Shown: positions 30,649 through 39,099 of the stretch, one piece after another
Numbering within the stretch: position 1 is the stretch's first letter
Layout of the letters: every line of letters starts with the position of its first letter
Source: Cellvibrionaceae bacterium
GTDB lineage: Bacteria > Pseudomonadota > Gammaproteobacteria > Pseudomonadales > Cellvibrionaceae
Direction of reading: 5' to 3'
Assembly: GCA_021151825.1 (NCBI GenBank)
Contig: JAGKWQ010000008.1
Location: 124,001 to 188,000, forward strand
Length of the DNA stretch: 64,000 nt
The notes under the pieces: model-generated
The model's database searches: none
What the model saw: the letters and a program-made list of their open reading frames with translations, nothing else
What the model was told of the DNA's origin: nothing
Made by a program: the position numbers and the translations under genes

Positions 30649-32460
30649 TTAATTTAAACGAGTAATACGGTCCTGCAATCCCGGAGCGATTTGTACCCCA
30701 CTACGTGAAGCATCACCATCATTCAGTGGATTCGCAAAAAAGGCTTCAAGCGCATCAACATCCTGAGCCCCACCTAAACGCTGCTTTCCTTTAATGAGGA
30801 TAAAAAATTTATCACCACCATCCGCTAAAAAATTGTTTACGGTTACGCGATAGTCCAGTAATGGATCAATGACCTTGCCATTTAGTTTTATGGACTCAGG
30901 CGCAATCTTGTCACAGCCAGGCCCGATTGCAGACCAGGTATAAGTAAAACCAGCAGACACTTGCAAAATGCGATTAAACGCTTGCCCCGTATCACCAACA
31001 GGATAATTCCAATTTGCCGGCGCATTACCCGTATGGCAATCAGTAAATTGCTGCTCCAACAAAATATGGATTTGATCGCCAGACAACGTCAGCGTGGTCA
31101 AGCTGTTTCCAAAAGGCTGCACGGTAAACACCTCACCATAAGTTACTTTACCATCGCCCTCACCCGCTGCACTGGAGGGATAGAGCAAGCCCGGCGAACG
31201 AATACCACCCGGGTTCATGAACGCAATAACAGCATCACCCAAACCGGCCGGCGCTGTTGCCTGGAGTTGCGCATCAGCAATTACATCACCCAATGCAGAT
31301 TCGCCTGCAGTACTCACCGCTGAATCAGGTATCGCTGCCGTAATCTCGCCAATAACGCGATTCGCAATAGGCATCGCCAACGAGCGATATCTACTAACAA
31401 TTGCAGCAATTTCAGCATCAGGAACAACACCAGTCGCGGAGCGATCCACTAATTTGTTTTGCGCGACTACCTTCGTGATATCACCACTCTTTGGATTCAC
31501 CTGGATATCAATGTCAGTTAACACACGGCCGATAGAGTTAGCACTCGTCACCGAAATCAATCGACCTGATTTATTGGATAACAAACAGTTGTAAGCCTGA
31601 TGAGTGTGACCGGAAATGACCAAATCAACCTCATCATCCAGGCGATTTACAATCGGTGCTATCGGTGTACCAGCCAAATTTCCCGTACATGAATTAATAG
31701 TATCAGCTGCCTGTGTGACTGGCTGGGTTCCACCTTGGTGAATAAGTACCACAACAGCCTTCACACCACGCGCCTTCAACTTGGGAATCAACGCATTTAC
31801 CGTTGCAGCTTCATCAGTAAATTCCAAACCAGCAACACCGCTGGGTGAAACGATTGTCGGAGTTTCCTTTAACGTCATACCAATAAATGCAACCCTGACA
31901 TTTCCAAACGTTTTAATTGCATAGGGAGCAAACAATGTTTTTTTACTGGCAGTGTCATAGACATTCGCGGCGAGAAAATCAAAGCGCGCGCCCTCAAAAG
32001 GAACTGGTGTTCCGACTGCAGCGCCCTGGCAGCTATTTGCATCAAAAGGATGGCAACCACCATTTTGCATACGCAACAATTCATCGCGCCCCTCATCAAA
32101 TTCATGATTACCCACCGCATTGAATTCCAATCCAAGGCGATTCATCGCTTCGATTGTAGGCTCATCATGGAATAGCGCAGAAATTAATGGCGTAGCCCCA
32201 ATCAAGTCCCCGGCAGACACCACAACATTATTAGGATTTTTTGCTTTTAGTACATCAACATAAGCAGCCATCCACTCAACACCGCCCACTGGGATTGTTG
32301 GCGTTGCAGTTGCTGCATTTACGCGTAAACTTCCCGGTGCCTCCAATTGCCCATGAAAATCATTAAAGGCAATAATTTTTACCGGAACATCTGCAGCATA
32401 AACAGCACAAGAACAAACAGAAAAACCCAGCAGTTTTACCAAACCATTCATTAACTTCAT
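30649..32460 (-). CDS. Secreted 5'-nucleotidase / metallophosphoesterase
   Basis: 603 residues with a signal peptide (1-22, CAVYA). The N-terminal calcineurin-like domain holds the metal ligands: AFNDFHGQ (31-38), SAGDLIGA (82-89), GNHEFDEG (117-124), LIHQGG and SGHTHQAYNC. The C-terminal 5'-nucleotidase domain follows from about 350 (GESALGDVIADAQ, MNPGGIRSPG, GEVFTVQPFGNSL, NNFLADGGDKF). It dephosphorylates extracellular or periplasmic nucleotides or related phosphoesters; the exact substrate cannot be read. The start ATG overlaps the stop of the upstream PEP-CTERM-like gene by 4 nt, so the two are translationally coupled, and both products are exported. Confidence 0.93.
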   Translation of the reverse strand: MKLMNGLVKLLGFSVCSCAVYAADVPVKIIAFNDFHGQLEAPGSLRVNAATATPTIPVGGVEWMAAYVDVLKAKNPNNVVVSAGDLIGATPLISALFHDEPTIEAMNRLGLEFNAVGNHEFDEGRDELLRMQNGGCHPFDANSCQGAAVGTPVPFEGARFDFLAANVYDTASKKTLFAPYAIKTFGNVRVAFIGMTLKETPTIVSPSGVAGLEFTDEAATVNALIPKLKARGVKAVVVLIHQGGTQPVTQAADTINSCTGNLAGTPIAPIVNRLDDEVDLVISGHTHQAYNCLLSNKSGRLISVTSANSIGRVLTDIDIQVNPKSGDITKVVAQNKLVDRSATGVVPDAEIAAIVSRYRSLAMPIANRVIGEITAAIPDSAVSTAGESALGDVIADAQLQATAPAGLGDAVIAFMNPGGIRSPGLLYPSSAAGEGDGKVTYGEVFTVQPFGNSLTTLTLSGDQIHILLEQQFTDCHTGNAPANWNYPVGDTGQAFNRILQVSAGFTYTWSAIGPGCDKIAPESIKLNGKVIDPLLDYRVTVNNFLADGGDKFFILIKGKQRLGGAQDVDALEAFFANPLNDGDASRSGVQIAPGLQDRITRLN

Positions 32461-33074
32461 TTCTCTACTCCTTTACCAGAAAAAGCAGCAGCAATACGCC
32501 ATTTTTGACGATTAAATAACAGCATAAATGCACCGATCCCAAATAAAGCAAATATGCCTGATTCATCCACATCTACAATTTTTAATCCACCTACTGTCGC
32601 CAGATAAGGAGAGCCATATTCGTCAGCTGCAGACTGCTTCAAAAAGCCGGTTACCGTGTAATCACCCGGTGCCAATAAAACAGATAGACGACTAAACTCA
32701 GAGGCCACCCAAGCTGCATCCAGATCAATTCCCACATAAGCAGCAGAGCTTGCCGCAACCGTGGAGCTTGTGTAATTAATGCCGTTAATTAACAAAGTGA
32801 ATACATCGCCCGCCAATCCGGCATCAACCAGATTTAATAAAGCAGAATTTGTTAGCGAAAAGGAAAATGTGAGCGCAGAACCATCACCGCTATAACCAAG
32901 CAATTCATCATTTTGGGCATCGATCCACTCAGTACCGCCCGATAGAGAAACAACCTCATCCACATCAAATAAATACCAGTTACCTTTTACCGGATGAATT
33001 TCTGTGGCACTCACACTTGTAGACATCACACCAACCAGCAACAAGCTGGCAATTAACAGTAAATTGTTACGCAT
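32457..33074 (-). CDS. Exported protein with PEP-CTERM-like sorting tail
   Basis: 205 residues. Signal peptide 1-23 (SVSA/T). The mature domain (24-165) is beta-rich and resembles other PEP-CTERM cargo (FDVDEVVSLSGGTEWID, YTVTGFLKQSAADEYGSPY). The C-terminus has the tripartite sorting layout: VDES (169-172) in place of PEP, hydrophobic IFALFGIGAFMLLF (174-187), then NRQKWR. It differs from canonical tails by lacking Pro-Glu-Pro and having 12 extra residues after the basic patch. An exosortase/EpsH enzyme should exist elsewhere if the signal is active. It is the first gene of a two-gene operon with the 5'-nucleotidase. Confidence 0.72.
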   Translation of the reverse strand: MRNNLLLIASLLLVGVMSTSVSATEIHPVKGNWYLFDVDEVVSLSGGTEWIDAQNDELLGYSGDGSALTFSFSLTNSALLNLVDAGLAGDVFTLLINGINYTSSTVAASSAAYVGIDLDAAWVASEFSRLSVLLAPGDYTVTGFLKQSAADEYGSPYLATVGGLKIVDVDESGIFALFGIGAFMLLFNRQKWRIAAAFSGKGVEK

Positions 33075-33216
33075 ATCCTTCTCCGTTATTGATTATCAGC
33101 AATAGCGCACAAGGTTGTGCGCGCATTCGGTAAAATGCTGAACGGAGAATATGAAATTTGCTTGATAATTTGATGAAGGTTTTTATACAGAAAGGAAAAG
33201 CGTGACGAAAACAACC

Positions 33217-33248
33217 AAAATCCCCGATCATTAACAATCAGGGATTTT
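33217..33248 (-). terminator. Intrinsic terminator of the porin gene
   Basis: AAAATCCC (33217-33224) pairs with GGGATTTT (33241-33248), extended by GAT / ATC inside. The minus strand reads on into TGGTTGTTTTC. Confidence 0.65.
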
Positions 33249-33268
33249 TACGTTTTGATGAAGCCTGT

Positions 33269-34528
33269 TTAGAAGTTCCAGTCTGCCATTACCCAAAACT
33301 TAGTAGTATCGGTGTAGTTTGCATTAGTATCACCCATAGAATACTGGGCATACTTTGCTGTCCACACGACTGCACCAACTTTTTTGCTTAAACTGAAATT
33401 AATTTCATCACCAAAATCAATACTGCCTTCATCCGAGTCGTATTTGTGATAACTCACTAAAGCTTGAGCCCCCAGGATAGTTGCACCAACATTTAAATAA
33501 GTATCCTCCAAACCCGCTGTAGGCGTAGCCAGGAATTTATCAGCCCACCCCTGAAAGGCGTGCAGGGTTGCCAGTGGTGTTGCAAAACCATACTTCCCAT
33601 CATCCGATCCAAGAAGTTCATAGCCCACTGTGAAACTGTAACGACTGACGTTGTAAGTAGCCTCAGCCAATGTGTAATCAGCTTCAAATAATTTTGCAGC
33701 ACCCGCATCCTGTTGTTTTGCATATTCGAGGTTATATAGAAAGGACTCACCAACTGCACCTTGCCAACGAACACCAAAAGTATCGCTAGTTAATCCAAGC
33801 TGCGCGATCGGATCATTAATGTCGAGCAAATACGCATAGCCAATTAACTTTCCTGCATCAAAACCGGTGTAACTTGCATTGAGCACATGACTGTCCATAT
33901 GCAGATCACCCAATGCCGGATTATTTTCTCCGAAAACACGATTTACATTACTAATGTAGGCGTAAGTAAAATTGGTGTAACGAATAGTTTTATTCGTCCA
34001 TGACAAACCATCATAGGTTTGTTCATTTTGCCTCCAACCTACATTACCGATAAAACGCGAGTTATCCAACACAAGCCGTTGGCGGCCATATTTAACCTGG
34101 TTATTAAAACTGGTGTAGGAAATAAATGCCTGATTCACTTCAGTTCCCGTTGGATCGGCAATTACAGCAACCGTATTGCGCTGCCCCCACAGAGGATCTG
34201 TAGCAGCTGCGGAAGTTCGATAATCGACATCATTTGTCATTTCGCTGATATTATCCATCTCACCAGTAAAACCAAAACCATTCCATGCACCGGATTGATA
34301 AGATATACGTGAGCGAGTCGTCCATGCATCCGCTTCGCGCTCACCATTTTTTTTGCCAGCAGTATCTAATGTATCTTCAGTAACATCTTCAAATCGTGTA
34401 CGAAAATTTATTTTTACCGCACTACCTTGTTGCAAGGACTCAGTGAATGTTTTTGCAGAAACACTTGGCACCGCGCACAGTAATGAACTTGCAGCAGCAA
34501 CAAAAAGATGAATCATATTTTTTTTCAT
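33269..34528 (-). CDS. Outer-membrane porin-like beta-barrel protein
   Basis: 419 residues with a signal peptide 1-25 (SVSA/K). The mature protein alternates polar and aromatic residues in many short strands and ends in ADWNF, the C-terminal Phe signal for BAM insertion. The N-terminus VKINFRTRFEDVTEDT and the TRSRISYQSG...GFGFTGEMDNIS pattern resemble alginate-export/DcaP-like porins. The ligand is unknown; the neighbourhood suggests sugars or oligosaccharides. Monocistronic: its own terminator follows, and 490 bp of gene-free sequence precedes it. Confidence 0.8.
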   Translation of the reverse strand: MKKNMIHLFVAAASSLLCAVPSVSAKTFTESLQQGSAVKINFRTRFEDVTEDTLDTAGKKNGEREADAWTTRSRISYQSGAWNGFGFTGEMDNISEMTNDVDYRTSAAATDPLWGQRNTVAVIADPTGTEVNQAFISYTSFNNQVKYGRQRLVLDNSRFIGNVGWRQNEQTYDGLSWTNKTIRYTNFTYAYISNVNRVFGENNPALGDLHMDSHVLNASYTGFDAGKLIGYAYLLDINDPIAQLGLTSDTFGVRWQGAVGESFLYNLEYAKQQDAGAAKLFEADYTLAEATYNVSRYSFTVGYELLGSDDGKYGFATPLATLHAFQGWADKFLATPTAGLEDTYLNVGATILGAQALVSYHKYDSDEGSIDFGDEINFSLSKKVGAVVWTAKYAQYSMGDTNANYTDTTKFWVMADWNF

Positions 34529-35021
34529 AGAGCCTTCTCCAGTTTTGGATAAATGTGTGTGGTTTTACGATCAACACCAATAACGAAAATAAATATTTCT
34601 TAGCTACGTTTTGTCATGCACTAAAAAAATCATCAATTCACATTGAGGGCACAACAGAGGTGTGACTAAATCCCACTGGAGCAAGGCTTATGCCAATCGA
34701 TTTTTTAAAACTTTCCTTAAGGAATATTTCATTATTAATCAAGAGGATATAATTTTTTAAAATTGAAAAAGAGATTTTTTATTATTTTTTTGATTGCTCT
34801 CTTATGGTGACCAAAGAATGAGCCATGCGTCATTTGAACACAAACATTAAAATTTTCACGCACAATTAAAATGCAAATCAATGCACAGTATTTTTTTGTC
34901 ATGCACAATCAAACAGCAAGCGATGAAAATCTATTCGTTAAACTCAGACACCAAGCGAGAAAACGCACAAAAAAAGGCCGCCTGTTTGCACAAGCGGCCT
35001 TGGTATATCAGTGTATGTATA
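34529..35021. other. Gene-free region upstream of the porin
   Basis: 493 AT-rich bp without a supported gene. It holds the GH3 terminator (34974-35001) and two direct copies of TTTTGTCATGCAC (34609-34621 and 34894-34906), 285 bp apart, with more ATGCAC words between. These may be regulator sites for the porin promoter. No -35/-10 pair is convincing. Confidence 0.5.
34974..35001 (-). terminator. Intrinsic terminator of the GH3 gene
   Basis: AAGGCCGC (34974-34981) pairs with GCGGCCTT (34994-35001), with TGT/ACA pairing inside. On the minus strand it is followed by TTTTTGTGCG. Confidence 0.88.
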
Positions 35022-37481
35022 TCAGGCGATTCGAACCCCTAGCCCTTTAGCCAAGCCCTTTTCTATACGCACCTGAGAAAATGTTATATCCAGTTTACCA
35101 TTTGCAACTAGAGTGAAAGGCTCAAGAATCAGGGCAAACAATTCTTGTGGAGTCCGTTTCAAACCGAAATCCGTACCGACATCCGGATAATCTTTTAAAT
35201 CCACCAACAAGGTTTTCCATCCTTTGCCAGCAATTGCCGTCAGCTCCCTGGTAATTTCCACTTGCGAATAACAAGATGGACCGCATCCAATACGCACCCA
35301 GGCTTTAGCTTGTGGGGACACATCAACTTTGATATCAAAAACCAGAGCAGAATCTGATTCATAATAATCACTTAACACTTGACGATTGGGTGTTGATATA
35401 GCCACCAAACCTTCTCCCTCGCCATTCCAAAGTGCACGACGGGCATCTTCTTGCACATCCTTATCCACGCAACTGACCGTTAAAGTAGATACGCTTGCAA
35501 CATTGCCATTAAGCGCGGTCCGATCATTATTCTTGCCTTCAAGAATAATGCCGTAAATTCCTAATGGGCGACGGTTAAATAATTCCAGAACATGGGAGGT
35601 AGCTTCAAAACTGATTCCTTCTTCAGAAAGGTCATCACTTAATGAATCTTCTTCGCCATATGTCAAACCAAAACCATAAGCAAATAATGGATCGTATTCT
35701 TTATCACCGACATTTAACATTCCCTGATCAGGATGCTTCGGCCAGGAAAAAGATAACTGCCCTTTTATCGGATGATTAATACTGCCGTCTGCCGCTTTAA
35801 AAATAACGTCAGCAACGCCTGCCCCCTCTGTACCTGGCTGCCAGATAACAGCAAATGCATCCGAAGCATTAAGTTCGCGATTGATCCACATAGGGCGACC
35901 AGTAACAAACAGCGCCACAACCGGAATGCCATCATTTTTCAATTTTTTGAGCAATTCCAAATCAGATGTATCGCCGGCCTTCAGCAATTGATGCTGGATA
36001 TCGCCCTGCATTTCAGCGTAAGGATCTTCACCGAAAATAACGATGGCGACGTCGGGCTTTTCGGTATAAGAGCCATCAACACTTAATTGCGCTGAACCAC
36101 CGGCTGCTGTAACGGCAGATTCAATTCCCATCCACAACGTTGTTGCACCGGGGAAATCAGCCATGGTATTGCCAGTACCTTGCCAGTTAATCGACCAACC
36201 GCCAGTTTGTTTACTAATATTGTCGGCACCGTCGCCAGCCACCAAAATTTTGGCTTTAGGCGATAGCGGCAATAAATTATTTTTATTTTTTAACAGCACA
36301 ATCGATTCGCACACCGCTTGACGCGCAACGGCGCGGTGCTCTACTGCACCCAATAAATCATCGCGACCCGCTAACGGGCGAGAAGATGGCAAACCTTTTT
36401 CCCACAAATTCGCACGCAGCTTAACGCGCAATACACGGCGTACGGCGTCGTCTACGCGACTCAACGGAATTGTTCCATCCTGTGTTTGCGCAAGCGTGTT
36501 TCGATACAATTGTTTCCACTCGGGGTCCGGAACCATATAAATATCCAGTCCGGCATTCAGCGCCTGCGGGCAATTCAATGGCGTTGCACCCGCAACAAAA
36601 CCATGACCATTCCAATCGCCAACAACCAAACCGTCAAAACCCATTTGATCTTTCAATACATCCGTCAACAAATAACGATGACCGTGCATATGCTCGCCAT
36701 GCCAACTATTAAAAGAAGCCATCACCGTTTGCACACCTGCTTCTATAGCACTGTAATAACCAGCGGCATGGATACGGTACAAGCTTTCTTCATCATCAAT
36801 ACAATCACCACGGTCAATTCCGTTGAGAGTTCCACCATCGGCAATGAAATGCTTGGCTGTCGAAATCACTTTATATTTGGACAGAAATTCGGTGCTCTGC
36901 GCTTCGCCTTGTAATCCATCTACCATTTGACTGGCATAATCGCGCACCAGCTCAGGGTGCTCCGACCAGGACTCGTAAGTACGTCCCCAACGATCATCAC
37001 GCGCTACAGCAACAGTAGGAGAAAAGTCCCAATCAAGGCCGGTAACTGCAATTTCTGTGGCAGTAATACGACCAATTTTTTTAATCAACTCCGGATTGCG
37101 CGCAGCCCCCAGAGCAATGTTATGCGGAAATAACGTCGCACCAACAATATTGCCAACGCCGTGAACCGCATCGGTACCCCACATTATCGGAATTGCTAAT
37201 TTGCCATCGCTATCATCCATAGATGCCTGGTAATAAGCATCGGCAATTGCCAACCAGTCAGCGGCTTTTGAATAGCGATTGCCATTGGGCACAGATCCAC
37301 CGCCATTAAGGACAGAACCAATGTGGTATTCCTTAACATCAGCAGGGGTTAAATAGCGAATTTCAGGCTGAATTAGTTGGCCAATTTTTTCTTCCAGACT
37401 CATTTGCGCGAGCAATTCATTAATTTTTGCTTCAATCGCCGGGTCTTTTTTCACTTTACTGGTGATACTTGGCCACTGCAC
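35022..37481 (-). CDS. GH3 beta-glucan glucohydrolase, apparently intracellular
   Basis: 819 residues, homologous to 1,4-beta-D-glucan glucohydrolases / exo-1,3-1,4-glucanases that release glucose from beta-glucan chains. The (beta/alpha)8 domain (about 1-360) has WGTDAVHGVGN, the substrate motif AKHFIADGGT (209-218), and nucleophile Asp289 in LVVGDWNG. The C-terminal alpha/beta sandwich (about 380-610) includes LVAGDGADNISKQTGGWSINWQG and the YAEMQGD acid/base region. A further beta domain (about 640-819) matches the ExoP-like galactose-binding module. No signal peptide exists: an in-frame stop lies three codons before GTG 37496. The second GTG (37481) is chosen because GGAGG precedes it by eight bases. 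Divergent from glk, sharing a LacI-type operator. Confidence 0.9.
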   Translation of the reverse strand: MQWPSITSKVKKDPAIEAKINELLAQMSLEEKIGQLIQPEIRYLTPADVKEYHIGSVLNGGGSVPNGNRYSKAADWLAIADAYYQASMDDSDGKLAIPIMWGTDAVHGVGNIVGATLFPHNIALGAARNPELIKKIGRITATEIAVTGLDWDFSPTVAVARDDRWGRTYESWSEHPELVRDYASQMVDGLQGEAQSTEFLSKYKVISTAKHFIADGGTLNGIDRGDCIDDEESLYRIHAAGYYSAIEAGVQTVMASFNSWHGEHMHGHRYLLTDVLKDQMGFDGLVVGDWNGHGFVAGATPLNCPQALNAGLDIYMVPDPEWKQLYRNTLAQTQDGTIPLSRVDDAVRRVLRVKLRANLWEKGLPSSRPLAGRDDLLGAVEHRAVARQAVCESIVLLKNKNNLLPLSPKAKILVAGDGADNISKQTGGWSINWQGTGNTMADFPGATTLWMGIESAVTAAGGSAQLSVDGSYTEKPDVAIVIFGEDPYAEMQGDIQHQLLKAGDTSDLELLKKLKNDGIPVVALFVTGRPMWINRELNASDAFAVIWQPGTEGAGVADVIFKAADGSINHPIKGQLSFSWPKHPDQGMLNVGDKEYDPLFAYGFGLTYGEEDSLSDDLSEEGISFEATSHVLELFNRRPLGIYGIILEGKNNDRTALNGNVASVSTLTVSCVDKDVQEDARRALWNGEGEGLVAISTPNRQVLSDYYESDSALVFDIKVDVSPQAKAWVRIGCGPSCYSQVEITRELTAIAGKGWKTLLVDLKDYPDVGTDFGLKRTPQELFALILEPFTLVANGKLDITFSQVRIEKGLAKGLGVRIA

Positions 37482-38028
37482 GTTTGCAACCTCCACAGGT
37501 ACTTAAACTATAAAAATTGGGGAAACCTAGCTCCCACAAAGAAAATCTGGACCATGCATTAAGCATAGGCTTATTAAATAGAGCCACGGAGCGAATATGA
37601 AGTATCCCTGAGAAAATGGAGCCCGCTTGCTAATAAGCGGGTTGCACTGAAACTCATTGCTATCGCTGAGTCAGATTGAACGAATATATTCTCTTATAAA
37701 CCCAAGGCGCATAAATGCCACCTTGCACTTCCAGGCTGGCGAAAGCTACTATTAATTGACAGCGCTGTCAACGGCATCTAAACCAAGCTTTATTCAACAT
37801 AGGAAATGGTCTCATAATTTGATCTTATTGGCATCAAAATTAGCAAAAAGCGCATCAAGCAAGGCACCTTGCATCCTCGATTTGTAAATAAATGGAAGTT
37901 TAAAGCAGGTGTTTAAAAGTGAATTTCCGCCCTTTCTGTTTAATGGTATCCTCCCGCCCCTAACCATTACTACAAACACACCATCCATAACTATTTGATC
38001 TTCTTTATAAAAGAAGTTGAGGAGTCAC
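37482..38028. other. Divergent GH3-glk regulatory region
   Basis: 547 bp without a supported gene. From the GH3 side it holds the hairpin CCCGCTT / AAGCGGG (37622-37641) in the GH3 leader, the perfect operator at 37756-37771, a small inverted repeat GCAAGG / CCTTGC (37859-37872), and the glk SD. No promoter hexamers are clear enough to report. Confidence 0.55.
37756..37771. promoter_or_regulatory. Perfect 16-bp LacI-type operator
   Basis: TTGACAGCGCTGTCAA is fully palindromic with a central CpG, as LacI/GalR operators are. It lies 275 bp before the GH3 start and 258 bp before the glk start. Its 12-bp core recurs at 14086-14097. Confidence 0.78.
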
Positions 38029-39033
38029 ATGAGCCTGTTACTGGTTGCAGATATCGGCGGCACCAATGGCCGTTTCGGTCTGGTTGAGTTCGACGCTGAG
38101 AAAAATCGCGCGCGCGGCAAAATCAATTACACCGCAGAACGTCAAATCACCCTTAAATGCGCTAATTACACCGATATGGCGACGATGATTAAAGCCTGTT
38201 GTGCCGAGTTTGGAATCTCCATCCCCGACCATGCTTGCCTGGCAATTGCCGGTCCGATTGAAAATGGTCAAGCCGCCATGACTAACCTGAACTGGAAGTT
38301 TTCAATCGAAGGGCTGCGCGATCAATTAGGCATGAAAACCCTGCATGTGATTAACGATTTTGCCTCCCTCGCCTACGCAGTACCTTTTTTGCAAGAAAAT
38401 GAATTGGTCACACTGTATGACTCCAATAAATCCAACCCGAATGCACCCATTGTTGTAATGGGCCCCGGTACAGGATTCGGAATGGCAGCACTGGTACCTG
38501 ACAACGGTAACTGGAACATTATTCCCACCGAAGGTGGCCATGCGAGCTTTGCTCCAACCAATGAAAAAGAATTGGATATCAAATCCTTTTTGCTGAAAGA
38601 ACAAAATCATGTATCTGTTGAAAATATTTTATCGGGAGGCGGCTTGGTAACGCTGTATCGCGCTATTGCCCATAACGCCGGGGCGGAAGCAAAAGCGTAT
38701 ACGCCTGCGGATGTAAGCACAAAAGGCTTAGCCGATGAAGATGATTTATGCCGCGAAGCGGTGTTAACATTTTGCGATGTGTTAGGGGAAGTTGCTGGCG
38801 ATAAAGCGTTATCGCTCGGCGCTAAAGGTGGTGTTGTAATTGGTGGAGGAATCACTCCCAAGCTGGTTGGACTTTTACCGGAATCCCATTTCCTTGAACG
38901 CTACAAAAATAAAGGCCCGATGGCAGGTTACGTTAGTGATATTTCCATTCGTCTGATTGTGAATGATAAAGCGGCATTAGTTGGCTCGGCAGCCTGGCTG
39001 ATTAACAACACACCAGCGCTTAAAAATATTTGA
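38029..39033 (+). CDS. glk: Glucokinase
   Basis: Phosphorylates glucose to glucose 6-phosphate with ATP. 334 residues, Glk family rather than ROK: no ROK zinc motif is visible. Phosphate loop ADIGGTNGRFGLVEF (about 6-20), substrate region VINDFASLAYAVP with catalytic Asp, GPGTGFGMAAL, EGGHASFAPTNEKE and the C-terminal GGVVIGGGITPKLVGLL adenosine motif. ATG 38029 follows GAGGAG; an upstream TTG (38017) adds only four residues. It takes glucose from the divergent GH3 enzyme or from the nearby transporter. Confidence 0.95.
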   Translation: MSLLLVADIGGTNGRFGLVEFDAEKNRARGKINYTAERQITLKCANYTDMATMIKACCAEFGISIPDHACLAIAGPIENGQAAMTNLNWKFSIEGLRDQLGMKTLHVINDFASLAYAVPFLQENELVTLYDSNKSNPNAPIVVMGPGTGFGMAALVPDNGNWNIIPTEGGHASFAPTNEKELDIKSFLLKEQNHVSVENILSGGGLVTLYRAIAHNAGAEAKAYTPADVSTKGLADEDDLCREAVLTFCDVLGEVAGDKALSLGAKGGVVIGGGITPKLVGLLPESHFLERYKNKGPMAGYVSDISIRLIVNDKAALVGSAAWLINNTPALKNI

Positions 39034-39052
39034 TCGCAGCGTATTAGCAATC

Positions 39053-39083
39053 AAAAAAATGCACCTGAAGGTGCATTTTTTTT
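39053..39083. terminator. Terminator between glk and lacI-type gene
   Basis: ATGCACCT (39059-39066) / AGGTGCAT (39069-39076), loop GA, flanked by A7 and T8 runs. It can serve glk and the convergent LacI gene. Confidence 0.92.
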
Positions 39084-39099
39084 GCAGGCGGTTTTATCT

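Noticed and set aside
34030..34043. CCTCCAACCTACA, identical to one arm of the REP-like element at 8866-8879
   Set aside because: It encodes part of the porin (NVGWRQN) and has no inverted partner nearby.
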